The notes beneath the pieces are model-generated. The model was not told the DNA's origin. It did not search any database and worked only from the letters and a program-made list of their open reading frames with translations. Below are positions 1 to 17,669 of a stretch of 64,000 nt of DNA, one piece after another. This DNA comes from Eudorina sp. 2006-703-Eu-15 (lineage: Eukaryota; Chlorophyta; Chlorophyceae; Chlamydomonadales; Volvocaceae). The DNA is taken from positions 388,452 to 452,451 of the forward strand of contig BDSI01000106.1 in NCBI GenBank assembly GCA_003117195.1, given 5' to 3'. The stretch's first letter is position 1. Each line of letters starts with the position of its first letter. The translations under genes were made by a program, and so were the position numbers.

Positions 1-1410
1 TTGGTTACATAACCTGATTCAATCCCACCTGTAAATGTATGTAAGTGAGACGGCGATCGGGCATAGTGCTGCTGTTGTGTCAGGTTATGTCTGAGGAAAA
101 GTAATGGCACTTGCAGGACAACAGGTATATTTATTACCGCATCGTCCTAAACACATCTTCAGCTATGAAGAAACCGTGATAAACGTCGCCGCGTTCCCCA
201 AGCCGTCTTGCAGTAGCTGGTGCAAGAGGGTACAACAATTGCTTGACCCTTCCTGAGTCCGTTGCCGTGCTTGTAACACCGGTCATGGAATGGGACTCAA
301 CTTCGTAGTGAAAGACACGTTTCCTGCACATGGGTCCTGCGACCGTACTCCGGAAACCGTACGACGGCGAGCGGCTCCTAGCGGCTCTTCTCTACGTTAG
401 CTGTGTCCGACAGGTTGAGTGCACCCATCCAGCCCGCAAAAGAAGGCAAGGGCCACAATAAAGAATGCCGGGCTGGCACAGGGGTGACTCTCTGGTCGTG
501 ACACGCTTGGGCATGAGCCTGCATGAAAGCTTCCACAATGCACATCCGTGTGACGGACGCATTGGAAGAGTACGCATGGCGTACACATAAATGGGATACT
601 TTTGGGATGCCCGAGATTCGTCTAGACTGCACCCAGGTGGTACCACCGCCCTCAGCTTCTTTCAGAGGTTGCCAAGGAACGCTCGAGTATCGAACTCGCG
701 TCAGCGATACGTCATATGATTACCTCTACCATGTACTACATACGGTTACGTGAAAAGTCACGTAGTGACGTACCGTGACACATACAAGTCATGTAGTACT
801 ATGGACCTGTGAGCACTTGTGTACGACCTGAAGGCCTTGACTATGATAAAGTTGGCCACCGTACATTTCAGCCCAATGCAGCTTGTGCACACGATGCAAG
901 ATGCTGCATAGGTCCTGAGATCCGGCATGGCTGCCCGCTGCGTCGCCATGGAGGAAGAACAGCACCTGCGGAGTAGCGCAATTCACATTTGGCCCCCCGA
1001 AACCAAACATTTTCCGCCAAGCACCACCCGAGGTTGTTCTGTCCTGCTCAAGTCACAATCGCGCGTCGTGAAGCCGAATGCGGCCCTCTGCCGAAATGCA
1101 TTGCTCCGCCGTGCATGCGCGGCGGTCGTCACTCACCGAGCCATCCCCCATCCGTGACGTCCCTCGCACCGCAAGGGGACCCAAAAAGCCAAGATCGCGG
1201 GGCGTGCACCCCGCCCGCGGCCCCGCGCGTCCTGCGCAGAATCATCCCACCTGCCACCAACCGGCGCTGAGACCTAAAATAGTGCGCAATGGCCTCACGT
1301 CCTGCCGTACGTCGCCTATCGTTAGGCCGATCGCATCACTGCGGGGTCTAGACCTGCCTGCTGCCTACTCCTGCACGGAAGCCCGCGCCCCCGTCCCACC
1401 CCTCCTGCCG
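1..1410. other. Intergenic, no supported gene
   Basis: Short open frames occur on both strands, but none shows biased codon use, a recognisable domain or splice-compatible neighbours. The right part (about 1080-1410) is GC-rich and lies just past the stop codon of the katanin gene, so it should contain that gene's 3' untranslated region. A nested palindrome is listed separately. Confidence 0.5.
742..777. repeat. Nested short palindromes
   Basis: Outer arms of about 8 bp (ACGGTTACG and CGTACCGT) enclose two overlapping smaller inverted repeats, GTGAAAAGTCAC and GTCACGTAGTGAC. No function can be assigned; it could be the end of a small mobile element or a cruciform-forming site. Confidence 0.4.
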
Positions 1411-4400
1411 CTAAAGCTGCGCCAACTGCGACGCCAGCTCCTGTGCGCGCGCGCCCAGCCCTTCGCTCTGCTTTGCGAGCTTGTTGAGCCTGGGAATCAA
1501 CGTCTGCAGCGACAGCTTAGCCTTGTTGGCGCGCTCACGCCGCTCCTCGAAGCTCAAGTCGATGCCCACGCCCCGCGCCGCGGGCGAGCACAGCTCCCGA
1601 ATGATGGGACCGAAGAAGCGCACGTGCAGCGACACAACGTCCAGCCCCACCTGCAACTGCCGGTCCGCGGACAGCGACAACACGACGTCCACCACCGACA
1701 CCACCTGCAGCAGGCGGATAGGGGACAGCACATGGCCACCACCGGCCGCAGATTACAAGGCGCGAGGACGGCGCAATTTGGTTTCGCAGAGAGTGTCGAC
1801 CCCTTTTGTTGCTGTTGGTCCTGCTGTTGCTGCCGCTTCCTGACAAAAGCCAGTCAGCCGCACCTCACGCGCCCGTCGCTGCAGCCGGAATCCTATGCAG
1901 CGCGGATCTCCTACCGCGACACGTACATCAGCAGTGTTGCCGACGAGGCTGCTCCACCCCGGTGTGCCCACACATCCGGACGGCAATGCCTGTTCCTCCA
2001 GCTGGACATCAGTGTCAACGTTGCTGGAGCCCCAGGACTCTGGTGTACCGACCGGACCCATGCCCTGACAATCCGTGCACTAAATCACATCAAGACCGAC
2101 TAGCTGCCAACCCCCGGCGGGCGGACCCACCTCGCTCACGACGTCCAGGACAAAGGCGTCACGGCGCTCGTACATGGCCGCCAGCAGGTCTGCAAACGCC
2201 GCGGGCTCGTCACACCGGCGCGCGCAGCTGATGGCGCCCCGCCAGTCAGCCTTCGCCACGAAATTCCGTATCAGGGAGAGCGCGTGGGCGCGCTTCTTCA
2301 TCGCCGCCACGAACATCGAGTGCCGGCTCTGCAGCGCTGTTGCCGCCTCAAGGTCCGACGGCACCACGCTCGCGTACTGCGCGCCGCCGCCGCCATCGTA
2401 GCCGCCGCCGCCGCGCCGGTCCGCACCGGATTGCCCCACGCCGGCCGCGCCCTGCCCCGCCCCCGACTGCCACGAGTATCGCTGATCCCCTCCTGCTATG
2501 TGACAGTCCGGCGGCGACTCCATGCGCGTCTGAGGCTGCACCCTGGGGTAGGCTGGTATGTCCGCCGGCGGGTCCCGGGACTGCCGGTCGTTGTAGGGCC
2601 GTTGCCGCTGCGGCTGATGCTGTGCCGCCCGCGACGGTTCCTGCGCTCCGTCCAGGTGCCCTCGGAGCAAGCTGTCCCCCACGCCCACGCCCACGGACAC
2701 CATGGACGGCCGCGCGTTGGCGGCCGGGCCCGACCCCGACGTGACCCGCGAGGACGCCGCGACGTGCTCCAGCGCTCCGCTGTCACCCGTCCCGAAGTCC
2801 TGGCTCGTTCCCGCGGAAGCGGAGGCATACCTGTTGCTGCCCGCGCCCCCGGATCCAGCGGGCGCGTACAAGCTGACGGGAGGCAGGATCGGCTGCGCGC
2901 CCAAGGGCGGCTGCATCCTGCCGGCGCTGCTGGACCCTCCGGCGCGGTCTGATGAACGGGACACGTTGCCCGCGCCGCTGCCACCGCCGTTCGATGGCCG
3001 TGCCGCTCCATTGTGCAACGCGGGCGCAGCGTCGACCGGGTTCGCGTTGCGCCGCATGGCCGCCTCCGGCGGCAGCTGCGCCGCCGCGGCGACCGCCGCT
3101 AGGTTGCTGCGCGACGCGCCGACGCCGGCGTAGGGGTTCCCGTCTATGCTGAGAGCAGACTGCTCGCGAGCCATGAAGTCCGGGTCCTCGCTGAAAGGCC
3201 GAACATTTCGCAACGTGATATAAAAGAGCCCTACCATGGTGGAATTAAAAGAGCAGCCGATCAGGCGCTGCGAGCCGCGGTGTGTGTTGACCGTCAGGTC
3301 CGACACTCGATACCAGGGGATGTCCACGTAGTCGTACTGCTCCGGTGGTTCCACCGACCAGACTTTACACCCGTCCTGCGGGAGGCAACAGACCGAAGGT
3401 GTATACGGATCGGGCACATCACATGCGGCCGCGCGAAGGACGGCTGCAAGCGCTCGCTTGGCATTGCTGCTGGTCGAATATAATTGGGTCAAGGGCTCTG
3501 AGGCGATCAAGGGAATGCGCGCAGTGTTTCCGCAACGAAAGACGGCGACAGGGGGGTTCAGCGAGCTGATTAAGGCATGGTGTATCCTGCGTCGTGTCTT
3601 CGTTCGCACGTATTCGCATGTGTATTCATTCGCATGGTGCATCGTGCATGTGCACCTATGCATGGATCCCTATCGCCATTTGTTCGCTTACGTACCTGCA
3701 CCGCACTGAAGATGAACTTCCCATCGCTGTGGAAGGCGATGTTGCGGACGGGGGTCGCCTCAGGCGTGGTCTGCTCGATGTTGGTGAAGGTTTCCAAGTC
3801 CCAGAAGCGCACCACCTTGTCGCGCGCCGCCGTGGCCAGCAGGTACTCCGTGGGCGAGAACTCCAGTCCCGTGATCTCGTACTTGGTCGGCGCACACAGA
3901 TCCGTAACCAGCCGGCCCACGCGCACGTCCCAAATCTGCAGGCCATGAAGGGAAGTCGCAAAGGCCAGGCCGCACCACAGACCCACGGCTCTTGGACCGC
4001 ACGCTGCCACGTGGTTACGTGCATACTAGGCAAATGGGGCCCAGCGTGGGATTCCGGCCCACGCCATGATCGGTTGGATATTGAGCGGGACCGTATGCGT
4101 ATGACCGATTTTTCAACCCGCTCGATCGCGTCTCACAAAGAAGGCAAGGAGAACGGCGCCTGTACACTCAAAGCGAAAGGTCTTGTGCATCCAGTACTTT
4201 AGAACGACGCCTTGATGTACACGCTACTGTAGGATGGCACACTTGGCAAGCAGCACCTGTAGAAGGCCCACGACTACACACGAGAGCCAACCCAGGCCCA
4301 TGCCCAATGCTGCGCACCTTCACAGCACCGTCGCTGGACGCCGACGCCACCCAGTTCCCGTCTGGACTGTACCGAACGTGCGTAACGCCTGCGTTGTGCC

Positions 4401-5210
4401 CTTTCAACGTCATGACAGCCTCCTTATCGCGGAGGTTCCAGAGTTTCACGTTGGTGTCCATGGAGCCGGAGATAACGGTGGAGTCATACGGATGCCACGC
4501 CAAACACATGACGTTGCTCTTATGGCCCGACAAGCTCTTGGTGACTGCGCGCGGGGCAGGAGGTGCAGGCCCATTTGTACCAGTCTTTCATTACGATGTA
4601 CATATAGCGCAGGAGCCCCCATGTCGCGTACGCTCGTCAAGCGGGAAACTGACATTAGCAAAACATACGCATTATTAGTCATACTACACCACGCGGGAGG
4701 GGTTGCATCCTGTGGAGGTGCGAAAACAGTAGAGCGACACACGCAGGTGCCCCGCCCACCCGTGTCTCACTTCTCCCGGACTGCAACTCAAACACCTTGA
4801 TGCTTCCATTTGCGCCACCAGCGGCAACAACCATTTCGTCATGGTCAAAGCAAACGCTTTCAACCGACGACTGATGTCCAGTTAAGCTCTGCAGGGCCGC
4901 CGGAAACACGGCTTCAGAAGGACGCACTACCGTAACCAAGCCCCAGAGCGTCCTCTTACAAAGCTTGCTGTAGTTTTCCCGATCGCCCATACGTTGACTT
5001 TCTTGTCATCGCCTCCTGTCACCAGCACTCCGGCTGTCTTCCGTCCAATTCGCACGCATCTGACATCCCCAGCATGAGCCGCAAATTCAACTGCAAAATG
5101 CCAACGTTTCAAAAGATAAATATATTCCGTTCCGCTCTGCCCATGCTGCCTGCTCCCCTAGTTTGAGCAAGTTGCGTACCTAGCTTCACGTATCGCTGGC
5201 TGCTACTCAT
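1411..5210 (-). CDS. KATNB1: Katanin p80 WD40-containing subunit (PF15-type)
   Basis: Regulatory, targeting subunit of the microtubule-severing AAA ATPase katanin; the Chlamydomonas orthologue is PF15, needed for the ciliary central pair. Seven exons: 5180-5210, 4960-5090, 4771-4888, 4318-4544, 3696-3935, 2131-3375 and 1411-1704, giving 761 aa. The start is the ATG at 5208-5210; no in-frame ATG exists in exon 2, and exon 1 supplies the family's short N-terminus in the correct phase. Residues 1 to about 300 form WD40 blades with GH and WD-type motifs (LTGHQSSVESV, LSGHKSNVMCLAW, LKGHNAGVTHVRYSPDG). A low-complexity Ser/Gly/Ala/Pro linker fills about 330-610. The con80 domain that binds p60 lies at about 615-755 (MFVAAMKKRAHALSLIRNF, then FFGPII). 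Length and architecture are normal for the family. It is divergent from the lysyl-tRNA synthetase gene. Confidence 0.95.
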
Positions 5211-5637
5211 TATTATGAGTCAGTCTTAACACTTTACTTATGTTATGTGCATTTGATCACTTAGAGTTAGGGAAAACGGTAGGCGATGGGGTAGCGAATG
5301 GACCCTCTGTTGATTTGCAGTTGGACATAATACATGACACAATTGGCCCTAACCTGCAAGATTGCAAAACATCGTCACGTTGAGGATGTCTTCCTAACGA
5401 AAGTTGAGGATGTACGGAAACAAACGGAATTGTTGTGCATATTGCAAGTGACGCGATACAATGCTTATACATATGTGGCGTGCAGGTCATCTCTGCCTAT
5501 TGGGGTTGCGTGCGGTCACCACTCGATTAGCTTGTGCGGAGGCTGCCTGTCTTTCGGCGGCTCCGTTTAGGCCTGCTTGCACCGGTTTGCAGCCGACTAG
5601 CTGTCTTGCCGATCTCTGCTGGAGGACATATAGTAAA
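5211..5637. promoter_or_regulatory. Divergent intergenic region, shared promoter candidate
   Basis: This 427-bp gap separates the start codons of the divergent katanin p80 and lysyl-tRNA synthetase genes, so both promoters and 5' leaders must lie here. It is more AT-rich than the flanking exons. I see no convincing TATA box or named operator, so the assignment rests on position only. Confidence 0.4.
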
Positions 5638-12137
<6,500 letters not shown>

Positions 12138-13406
12138 ACTGACTGCTGTAGCAGCTGAAGAGAGTTTCCTGACACAATGTCGAGATACTGTTGACGGGGT
12201 TTGGGGGACGCAACTGGGCTTGTAGATGGGTAGAATTATAGCGATGCGCGCGTGGACAGAGGGCTGCGGACGATGCCGGACCTACTATGCAAAAATGATG
12301 ACCCGATCGTCGAGGTGCGTTGCTTTGAGGCGACAACGAAGCAGGTGTACAGTATGCCGGGTTCCCTGGTAGTGTGGGCCCGGGGAGTGTTTCGGTGCAC
12401 TTATGGAGCCTGTCGGGAGCGCCATGGTGGCGCCAGTTCGTTTAGGCAGTGTATGGTGAGGAAGCTTCGGCTGTCGCCGTTGGCTATCACCGATGACCCG
12501 CGGGGTCCGCTGTAACATCTTATAATAATGCCGGATCACGTTGGATGATGAGGCTGGATGCTGAAAGGCGCGTGCGCTTTTACCGCGAGGGAAGCAATAG
12601 CAGGAGTATTGGAGCGCGGAGATTAGGAGTTTGCGCAGGTGCACTAAATGGCGCGCGTGTGCCCGTGTTTAGGCACTGACTAAGTGTCTCTGGACACAAG
12701 TGTACGGATCAGTACGGATTCAGGTGCACACTGGTGTCAGTCTGTTTATCAAACGAGTACGAAGGCAACGGATCCAAACCTGAACAAAGTTTGGATCTGA
12801 GAGCCACAGGAACAGGTCGCAAATTGAAAACCAGAGCGATGTCAAGTAGCCCAACTCAGAGGGTTTTCAGCGGCTGTCCTTCCAGGTGCATGATGCGAAG
12901 CGTACCGATGTTAACGTGGATCGCAATCATCACTTCTAAACGCCGTCAATACATTAATCATCTACCGCTCGCTCGCCGTGACTCCACAGCGCCTGTCTGT
13001 GACTACCAATCACATACAATCCAGCCGAATCCAGTTCCCAGTGGTGACGTAGCAGGCAGCCGAGCGCTTGCTTGCTTTCAAAAGCAGAACACATCCTCGC
13101 ATGGCGCCGCATCGCCGACCTTCCACCGCCTCCCCAGCCACAATACAGACAGGCAGTCAGGCGCGAGGTGTGGATGTGGGCTTTGCGCGTACGGCACGTA
13201 GCTGTGCGCTATGGGTTAGGACGGCTATGGTGGCGTGTACGGGTTAAATTAAAAAAAGAAAGAACCCGATAAACTAACCCGCGAAATTATCAAGAGTGCT
13301 GACGTGGCAAGGTACCTGCATAGCAGTGGAAAGGGGTAGAGGGGTAGAGACGTGTACGGGTCCACGAACTGATCATTTACGGCATGCGCCGCCAGCTCGC
13401 ACCCCG
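12138..13406. other. Intergenic, no supported gene
   Basis: This stretch follows the lysyl-tRNA synthetase stop codon and should include its 3' untranslated region. No open frame in it shows coding bias or recognisable similarity. One copy of the dispersed hairpin-TGTAA repeat lies at about 12493-12520. Confidence 0.5.
12493..12520 (+). repeat. Dispersed hairpin-TGTAA repeat, copy 1
   Basis: The sequence GATGACCCGCGGGGTCCGC is followed by TGTAACATCTT. It matches the copy at about 49935-49965 almost base for base, including the upstream GTGAGGAAG and CACCGATGACCCGC. The ACCC/GGGT arms can form a short hairpin just before a TGTAA, the usual volvocine poly(A) signal. Confidence 0.6.
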
Positions 13407-13827
13407 TCAGAGCTGTATTGTAATACATTCAACTTGCCCGTCAATGGCCTCAGAGCTATTTGTGGGGATGCAGAGGCTGCTGCGCTCGACGGTTCCCAGG
13501 TCAAGCGCAATGCGCGCGTCGGGCAGGGTGGGCAGAGGCAGGAGGTCGTCGTCGTCTGGATGGGGCACGCTGCGTGCGGTTCAGGGGCGCCCTCCGCCCT
13601 GGATGGCGCGACCGGTCGCGCGACTGGTAGGGCGACCTGCTGTAAGAAGACGACTGGCAACAAACGCACGGCTCGCAAGGCAGAGGCACAGCGCGTATGT
13701 CTGCCTCACAGAACTAACGCCGCCAGCAAACTGATTACCAGGCCGAGTGCCCACATTGACACCGAGTCGAGAGGCAAGGCCGCGACCCCCTTTACCTCCC
13801 ATTGAGCTCCAGCGCAGCTGAATGACA
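13407..13827 (-). CDS. Unidentified protein, last two exons, one membrane segment
   Basis: I do not recognise the protein. Two exons join cleanly: 13710-13827, with a TTTCAG acceptor and a GTGAGG donor, and 13407-13569, with a GCACGCAG acceptor and a TGA stop at 13407-13409. The phases agree. The joined frame has a hydrophobic stretch of about 18 residues (SMWALGLVISLLAALVL) followed by an acidic run (PDDDD) and a soluble tail of about 45 residues. This suggests a C-terminal transmembrane anchor with a short tail. The upstream exons are unresolved; a possible one lies near 14200-14270. Weak points are the lack of any family match and of a start codon. Confidence 0.33.
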
Positions 13828-15234
13828 CTGAAACAAACGAGTGCTGCGGGAATCAGAGATGGGTCGTTGTTACTCATGCGGAACTTACACAGAGTGCCGC
13901 ACGGGGCTTGTTGTCTAGCTCAGGACGTGACGAAGGTTTATGTCCAGATACCATTCATACTTCGTTCAGAACCAAATTAAACTCGGTCGTCGCTTTCGGC
14001 TATTTATATCACAGGGAGAGCAGTTAACGACAAACCACTGGAACCCAGGTAGGTGAGCACCCCGGGACCTCTGAGTGTACCCGGCTTGAAGGCGGGCGCT
14101 AGACAGTACAAGGCGCGCAAACACGCCAGTGCTCCGGATGCACTACTCAATTGCTCCAAGGGTTGAGAACAAAAAAATATCACGTAAGTTATTATTACCA
14201 CACAAACCGGAAGTGCGGCGGACAAAGTGGACGCCGCCGCCAAATGCCACCTGCTTCCGAAGTACTAGAAAGGCTCTCCCATGGCGAACGAGCAGCCACC
14301 GACCTGAACTAACCAGAACACACCTACATCTTCCGATTTGTCAAAGACGCATTGCATCAAACGCGTACACGACACAAAGACAACATTAGGCATAGTAGCC
14401 GCGATGCGATGCGATTACGTAACCGTCGGGAGTTGTACGTGATATGTACGGCGCGCGGGTTCAGGAAACCAACCAGGCTCTGGTGAACGCCTGAGCCAAC
14501 TCGCAGATAACGCTAGCAAACTTTATTTTCTTATGACTGATATGCTTGCTTGTGACCATGGTTTGTTCGTGACGCTGGATTTCCGCGACAATAATCCGTG
14601 TGGACCTACCCAAACTCCTTCAGGGACTAGGCGTACGTCTCACATGACCAAGCAGGCCAATGCTGCACACATCTCCACAGGCAGGAGTTGCACGCACTGA
14701 CTACAGTGATTAACACACACTCAGACTCAATGAACGAAAGAACAAGGACGGGCGTGCCATCAATGGCACGCACCCATCCACCGTTATAACAAAGTCAACC
14801 CCAGCAGAGGGCGGACCTAAGCTCCCACCGGCGGACGGAGACCGACACCCAACCGCCGGCGGCTGGGGGCTACCCTCGCTCCCCCAAATACCATTTTGCG
14901 GTGGTGGCCACATGGGCAACCGGGGCAACCCGCAATCGCCCGACCTGCAGCTGCCACACCCTTAATAATGCACGCCACGTTATTATTACTAATGTTATTA
15001 ATTTATTCATTTATTATTCTTAATAATAATATTTCAACCTTACTCGGGGACCGCAATACGATTACCATTCTGATGATTAATCTCTCCGACAGCCTCACAA
15101 AATAAATAAAGCCCGGCCGACCAAATGGCTATCTACGCCTGCTCCGTCGTCATCTCAACGGCTACGCTACGCACGGCTCCGGATGGCATGCCAAAAAGTG
15201 GTGGAGCACACATCATGCTATAACACTGTTCACT
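13828..15234. other. Intergenic or unresolved upstream part of minus-strand gene
   Basis: No complete gene can be supported. A short minus-strand open stretch near 14200-14270 with a possible GTAATA donor could be an upstream exon of the gene ending at 13407. The segment at 14970-15110 is strongly AT-rich (runs of ATTATTA and AATAATA), unlike its surroundings. Confidence 0.35.
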
Positions 15235-15618
15235 CTAGCAACGTCGTCCAAACACCAGCCGGCCATTGCAGCATGTGTAAAAAGCTGGGAGGTACGCCTT
15301 AGTGCCACAGCAGGACTGGCCAGCGCCGAAGGAGAGAACGCCGCTGCAGCATGTGTAGAAAGCCGAGTTATACGCCGTGGTGCCACAGCAGGACTGGCGG
15401 GCGCCGAAGGAGAGAACGCCGCTGCAGCATGTGTAGAAAGCGGAGTCATACGCCTTGGTGCCACAGCAGGACTGGCGGGCGCCGAAGGAGAGTACACCGT
15501 TGCAGCAGGAGTAAAAAGCCGAGTCGTACGTCTTGCCATTGCAAGTCGCTGCCATGGCCGGGTAGGTATGCGAGAGCCACGCGCACAAAAGCGCGGCGAA
15601 AAACGTTGTAATTCGCAT
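15235..15618 (-). CDS. Secreted di-cysteine repeat protein, galaxin-like
   Basis: Single exon, 127 aa, starting at the ATG at 15616-15618; an apparent upstream in-frame start is a TTG and is not used. Residues 1-23 look like a signal peptide (basic start, hydrophobic core FFAALLCAWL, likely cleavage after AMA). The rest is four tandem units of 26 residues with the pattern CCGTxAYxxAFYxCCxGxLS, plus a partial end. Paired cysteines at fixed spacing recall galaxin, the secreted coral skeleton matrix protein, and imply a disulphide-linked extracellular or cell-wall protein. No membrane anchor follows. The similarity is one of pattern, not of proven homology. The units are 78 bp long and nearly identical in DNA, so they expanded recently. 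Confidence 0.7.
   Translation of the reverse strand: MRITTFFAALLCAWLSHTYPAMAATCNGKTYDSAFYSCCNGVLSFGARQSCCGTKAYDSAFYTCCSGVLSFGARQSCCGTTAYNSAFYTCCSGVLSFGAGQSCCGTKAYLPAFYTCCNGRLVFGRRC
15290..15545 (-). repeat. 78-bp coding tandem repeat
   Basis: About three and a half units of 78 bp encode the di-cysteine repeats. The marker sequence GGTGCCACAGCAGGACTGG recurs at a spacing of 78 bp, for example around 15378 and 15456. Differences between units are mostly single bases. Confidence 0.85.
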
Positions 15619-17669
15619 TTCTTGGAGATCTGGCAAGGTAGGAAGAGCAGGTATTTCTGCAAACGGCAGCAGAACATACGGAGAAATTTGGACACTGTTG
15701 TCCGGACAGCTGAAGAATTCATTTCCGCAAATAGGAGTCTGTCCAGTGCCCAGTGCCCAACTTCAAGCAGCAGTGAGCGAGGACTGCTTACAGTTGCGCG
15801 CACGTACGTACGCACCTAAAGGTATGTAGGAGTAGTGTGGGAGCGATCTTCTCGTTTGGTTGGATGGCAGTACATTACACCGTGATACAGGATTGGCTCT
15901 TCCACGACTACTTCAAGGGAAAAGATACAAGATCATCATCTCTACCAGTAGAGTTATACAATCAGCAGGAGAACGCTTTGTCGTACGTCCCTTTCTTTCC
16001 TTTATTTCCCGCTTGAGGATGTTCAAGAAAATCCTCTCAGATAGATATGGAAGTGAGTAGGTTGGACAAGGTAGGGGGGAGGTATCACCAGTAACATACG
16101 TACGGTATTACCTATACCGTAGTAGTGCCAATAATTTTTGGTGATCCTTGATTAGGAGGCGGTCCAACAAACGCTTGGAATTTTGCAATGATTTTTGCAT
16201 TAGGTGAAAGGTGAAGATAGAGTAATTAAACAGCTTCGTCGGCTGTTCGTCGATCGCACGATCAAAGTGACGAGTTCTCGGCAGCTTCTCGTCGTGTAAC
16301 CGCTTAACTGTCGTTCCTCGCCTCAGGCACGCGGCGCCGCTGATCAGGTAATGTTCAATGCATACACCGGAAAGTCACCGCGCGAAATATGCGGGACGTC
16401 AACGCCGAGGGCGTCAATGATGGCAGTCCGGTGCTGCCCTTCGCAGCCGCGGATGAATTCGATTGTTAAGCAGCTTCATATACCGGTTAACTTGTGCGCA
16501 CACAACACAACAACAGCATCGCCTACCAGCAATGATATCGTACAACATGCAGCCCCAGGCCACGCTGCACCGAGCGGCTTGAATTTCTTGAGGTTTATGA
16601 CGGTTCCTAAGAATCCCTTGTTCATGCTAGGCCAATGGCCATGAGTCGCTGTTTTTCCGGTATTTGCACGAAAGCTGCGCCGTTCCTGCCGTGCTCGTCA
16701 TAGAATATATGTGAAAAGAACGGCGACGCTTGTTCAGACCACCTTAAGAACTGGCCTCGAAAAGGGAAACAACGGTATAGTCGCGGACGTTGAAACGCTT
16801 TGTTGCGGTGACGCCGACCTTCGCGTGCTATCAACCAGGTCGGGTGTTTCGCTGTCGTCACTCCTATGGACACAAGCTCAGCGAGGTGCGACCTCCCGGA
16901 AATTGCTTCACGGCTGGCGGGATCTTGTCGGAATAGTGCGCGCGGAAGGGTTGTTGCTGGCAGTGTGGCATCAGTCCTGACCTCTAACACGGCCAGCACG
17001 CCAGCTCGAACACCTCGACGCATGGTACGACAACCCACCTGGTCGGGATACGGGTCCAACTAATACACAAGGATGTGAATTACAAGCAAGTTAAGTTAGT
17101 TAAGTGTACGTGTGTACGTCGGTCCCCGCCGGTACATCCGTTCCCCGCCGTTCGTTATCAGTTAAGTACTTGACTTAATTACGGTTACATTAACCCATCT
17201 TTTCGCGGGCCGAAACGCAAAACCCATGCATGTGCGTGTTCCTTTCCGTTCGTTCCTGCACGCTTGCTCGTCATTCCGGCATCGCGGCCTGAGTCTGCAG
17301 CAGGGTTCACTTCCCTTCACTAATGTCGCGTTTGGGTATGCAACCCGCCGCTCTCGGGGGGCTTGGGTCCCCCCGGCCGGGCTCGCGTCCCTGTTGGCCG
17401 GAGGTTCCCTATTTCTATTCTCTATGCCGCGTCATGCTGCCCACTGCAGGAATTGCGGGCCTGGAGCATTGCCAATCCTTCCCCTTCTGCTACAGTTTCG
17501 TTGTGCAGCCGAGCTTGCATCACCCGCAGTGGCGCTTCCCTTTCTCAAGCCCACCGCGACGTTGCAGCTGTTACGTACGGGATCGTCCACACAATTGTTT
17601 TTTTGCTCTGGTTGTATGTCAAGTCGGATCGCTGCTTAAAACCATAATTACAGCTCGGTCAATGTAATC
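15619..17669. other. Intergenic, no supported gene
   Basis: Upstream of the galaxin-like gene and of MTP copy 1. Open frames at 16622-17059 (minus) and 17226-17660 (plus) lack biased codon use, domains or splice partners. The first few hundred bases should hold the galaxin-like gene's promoter and the last few hundred the MTP promoter, but no specific element stands out. Confidence 0.45.

Noticed and set aside
1078..2103. A 341-codon plus-strand open frame
   Set aside because: It is antisense to the last two exons of the katanin p80 gene, where the con80 domain is readable on the minus strand.
15595..15815. Upstream extension of the galaxin-like frame and a 200-codon overlapping minus frame
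   Set aside because: The upstream in-frame start is TTG rather than ATG, and the longer overlapping frame reads the 78-bp repeats out of frame. The ATG at 15616-15618 gives a proper signal peptide.
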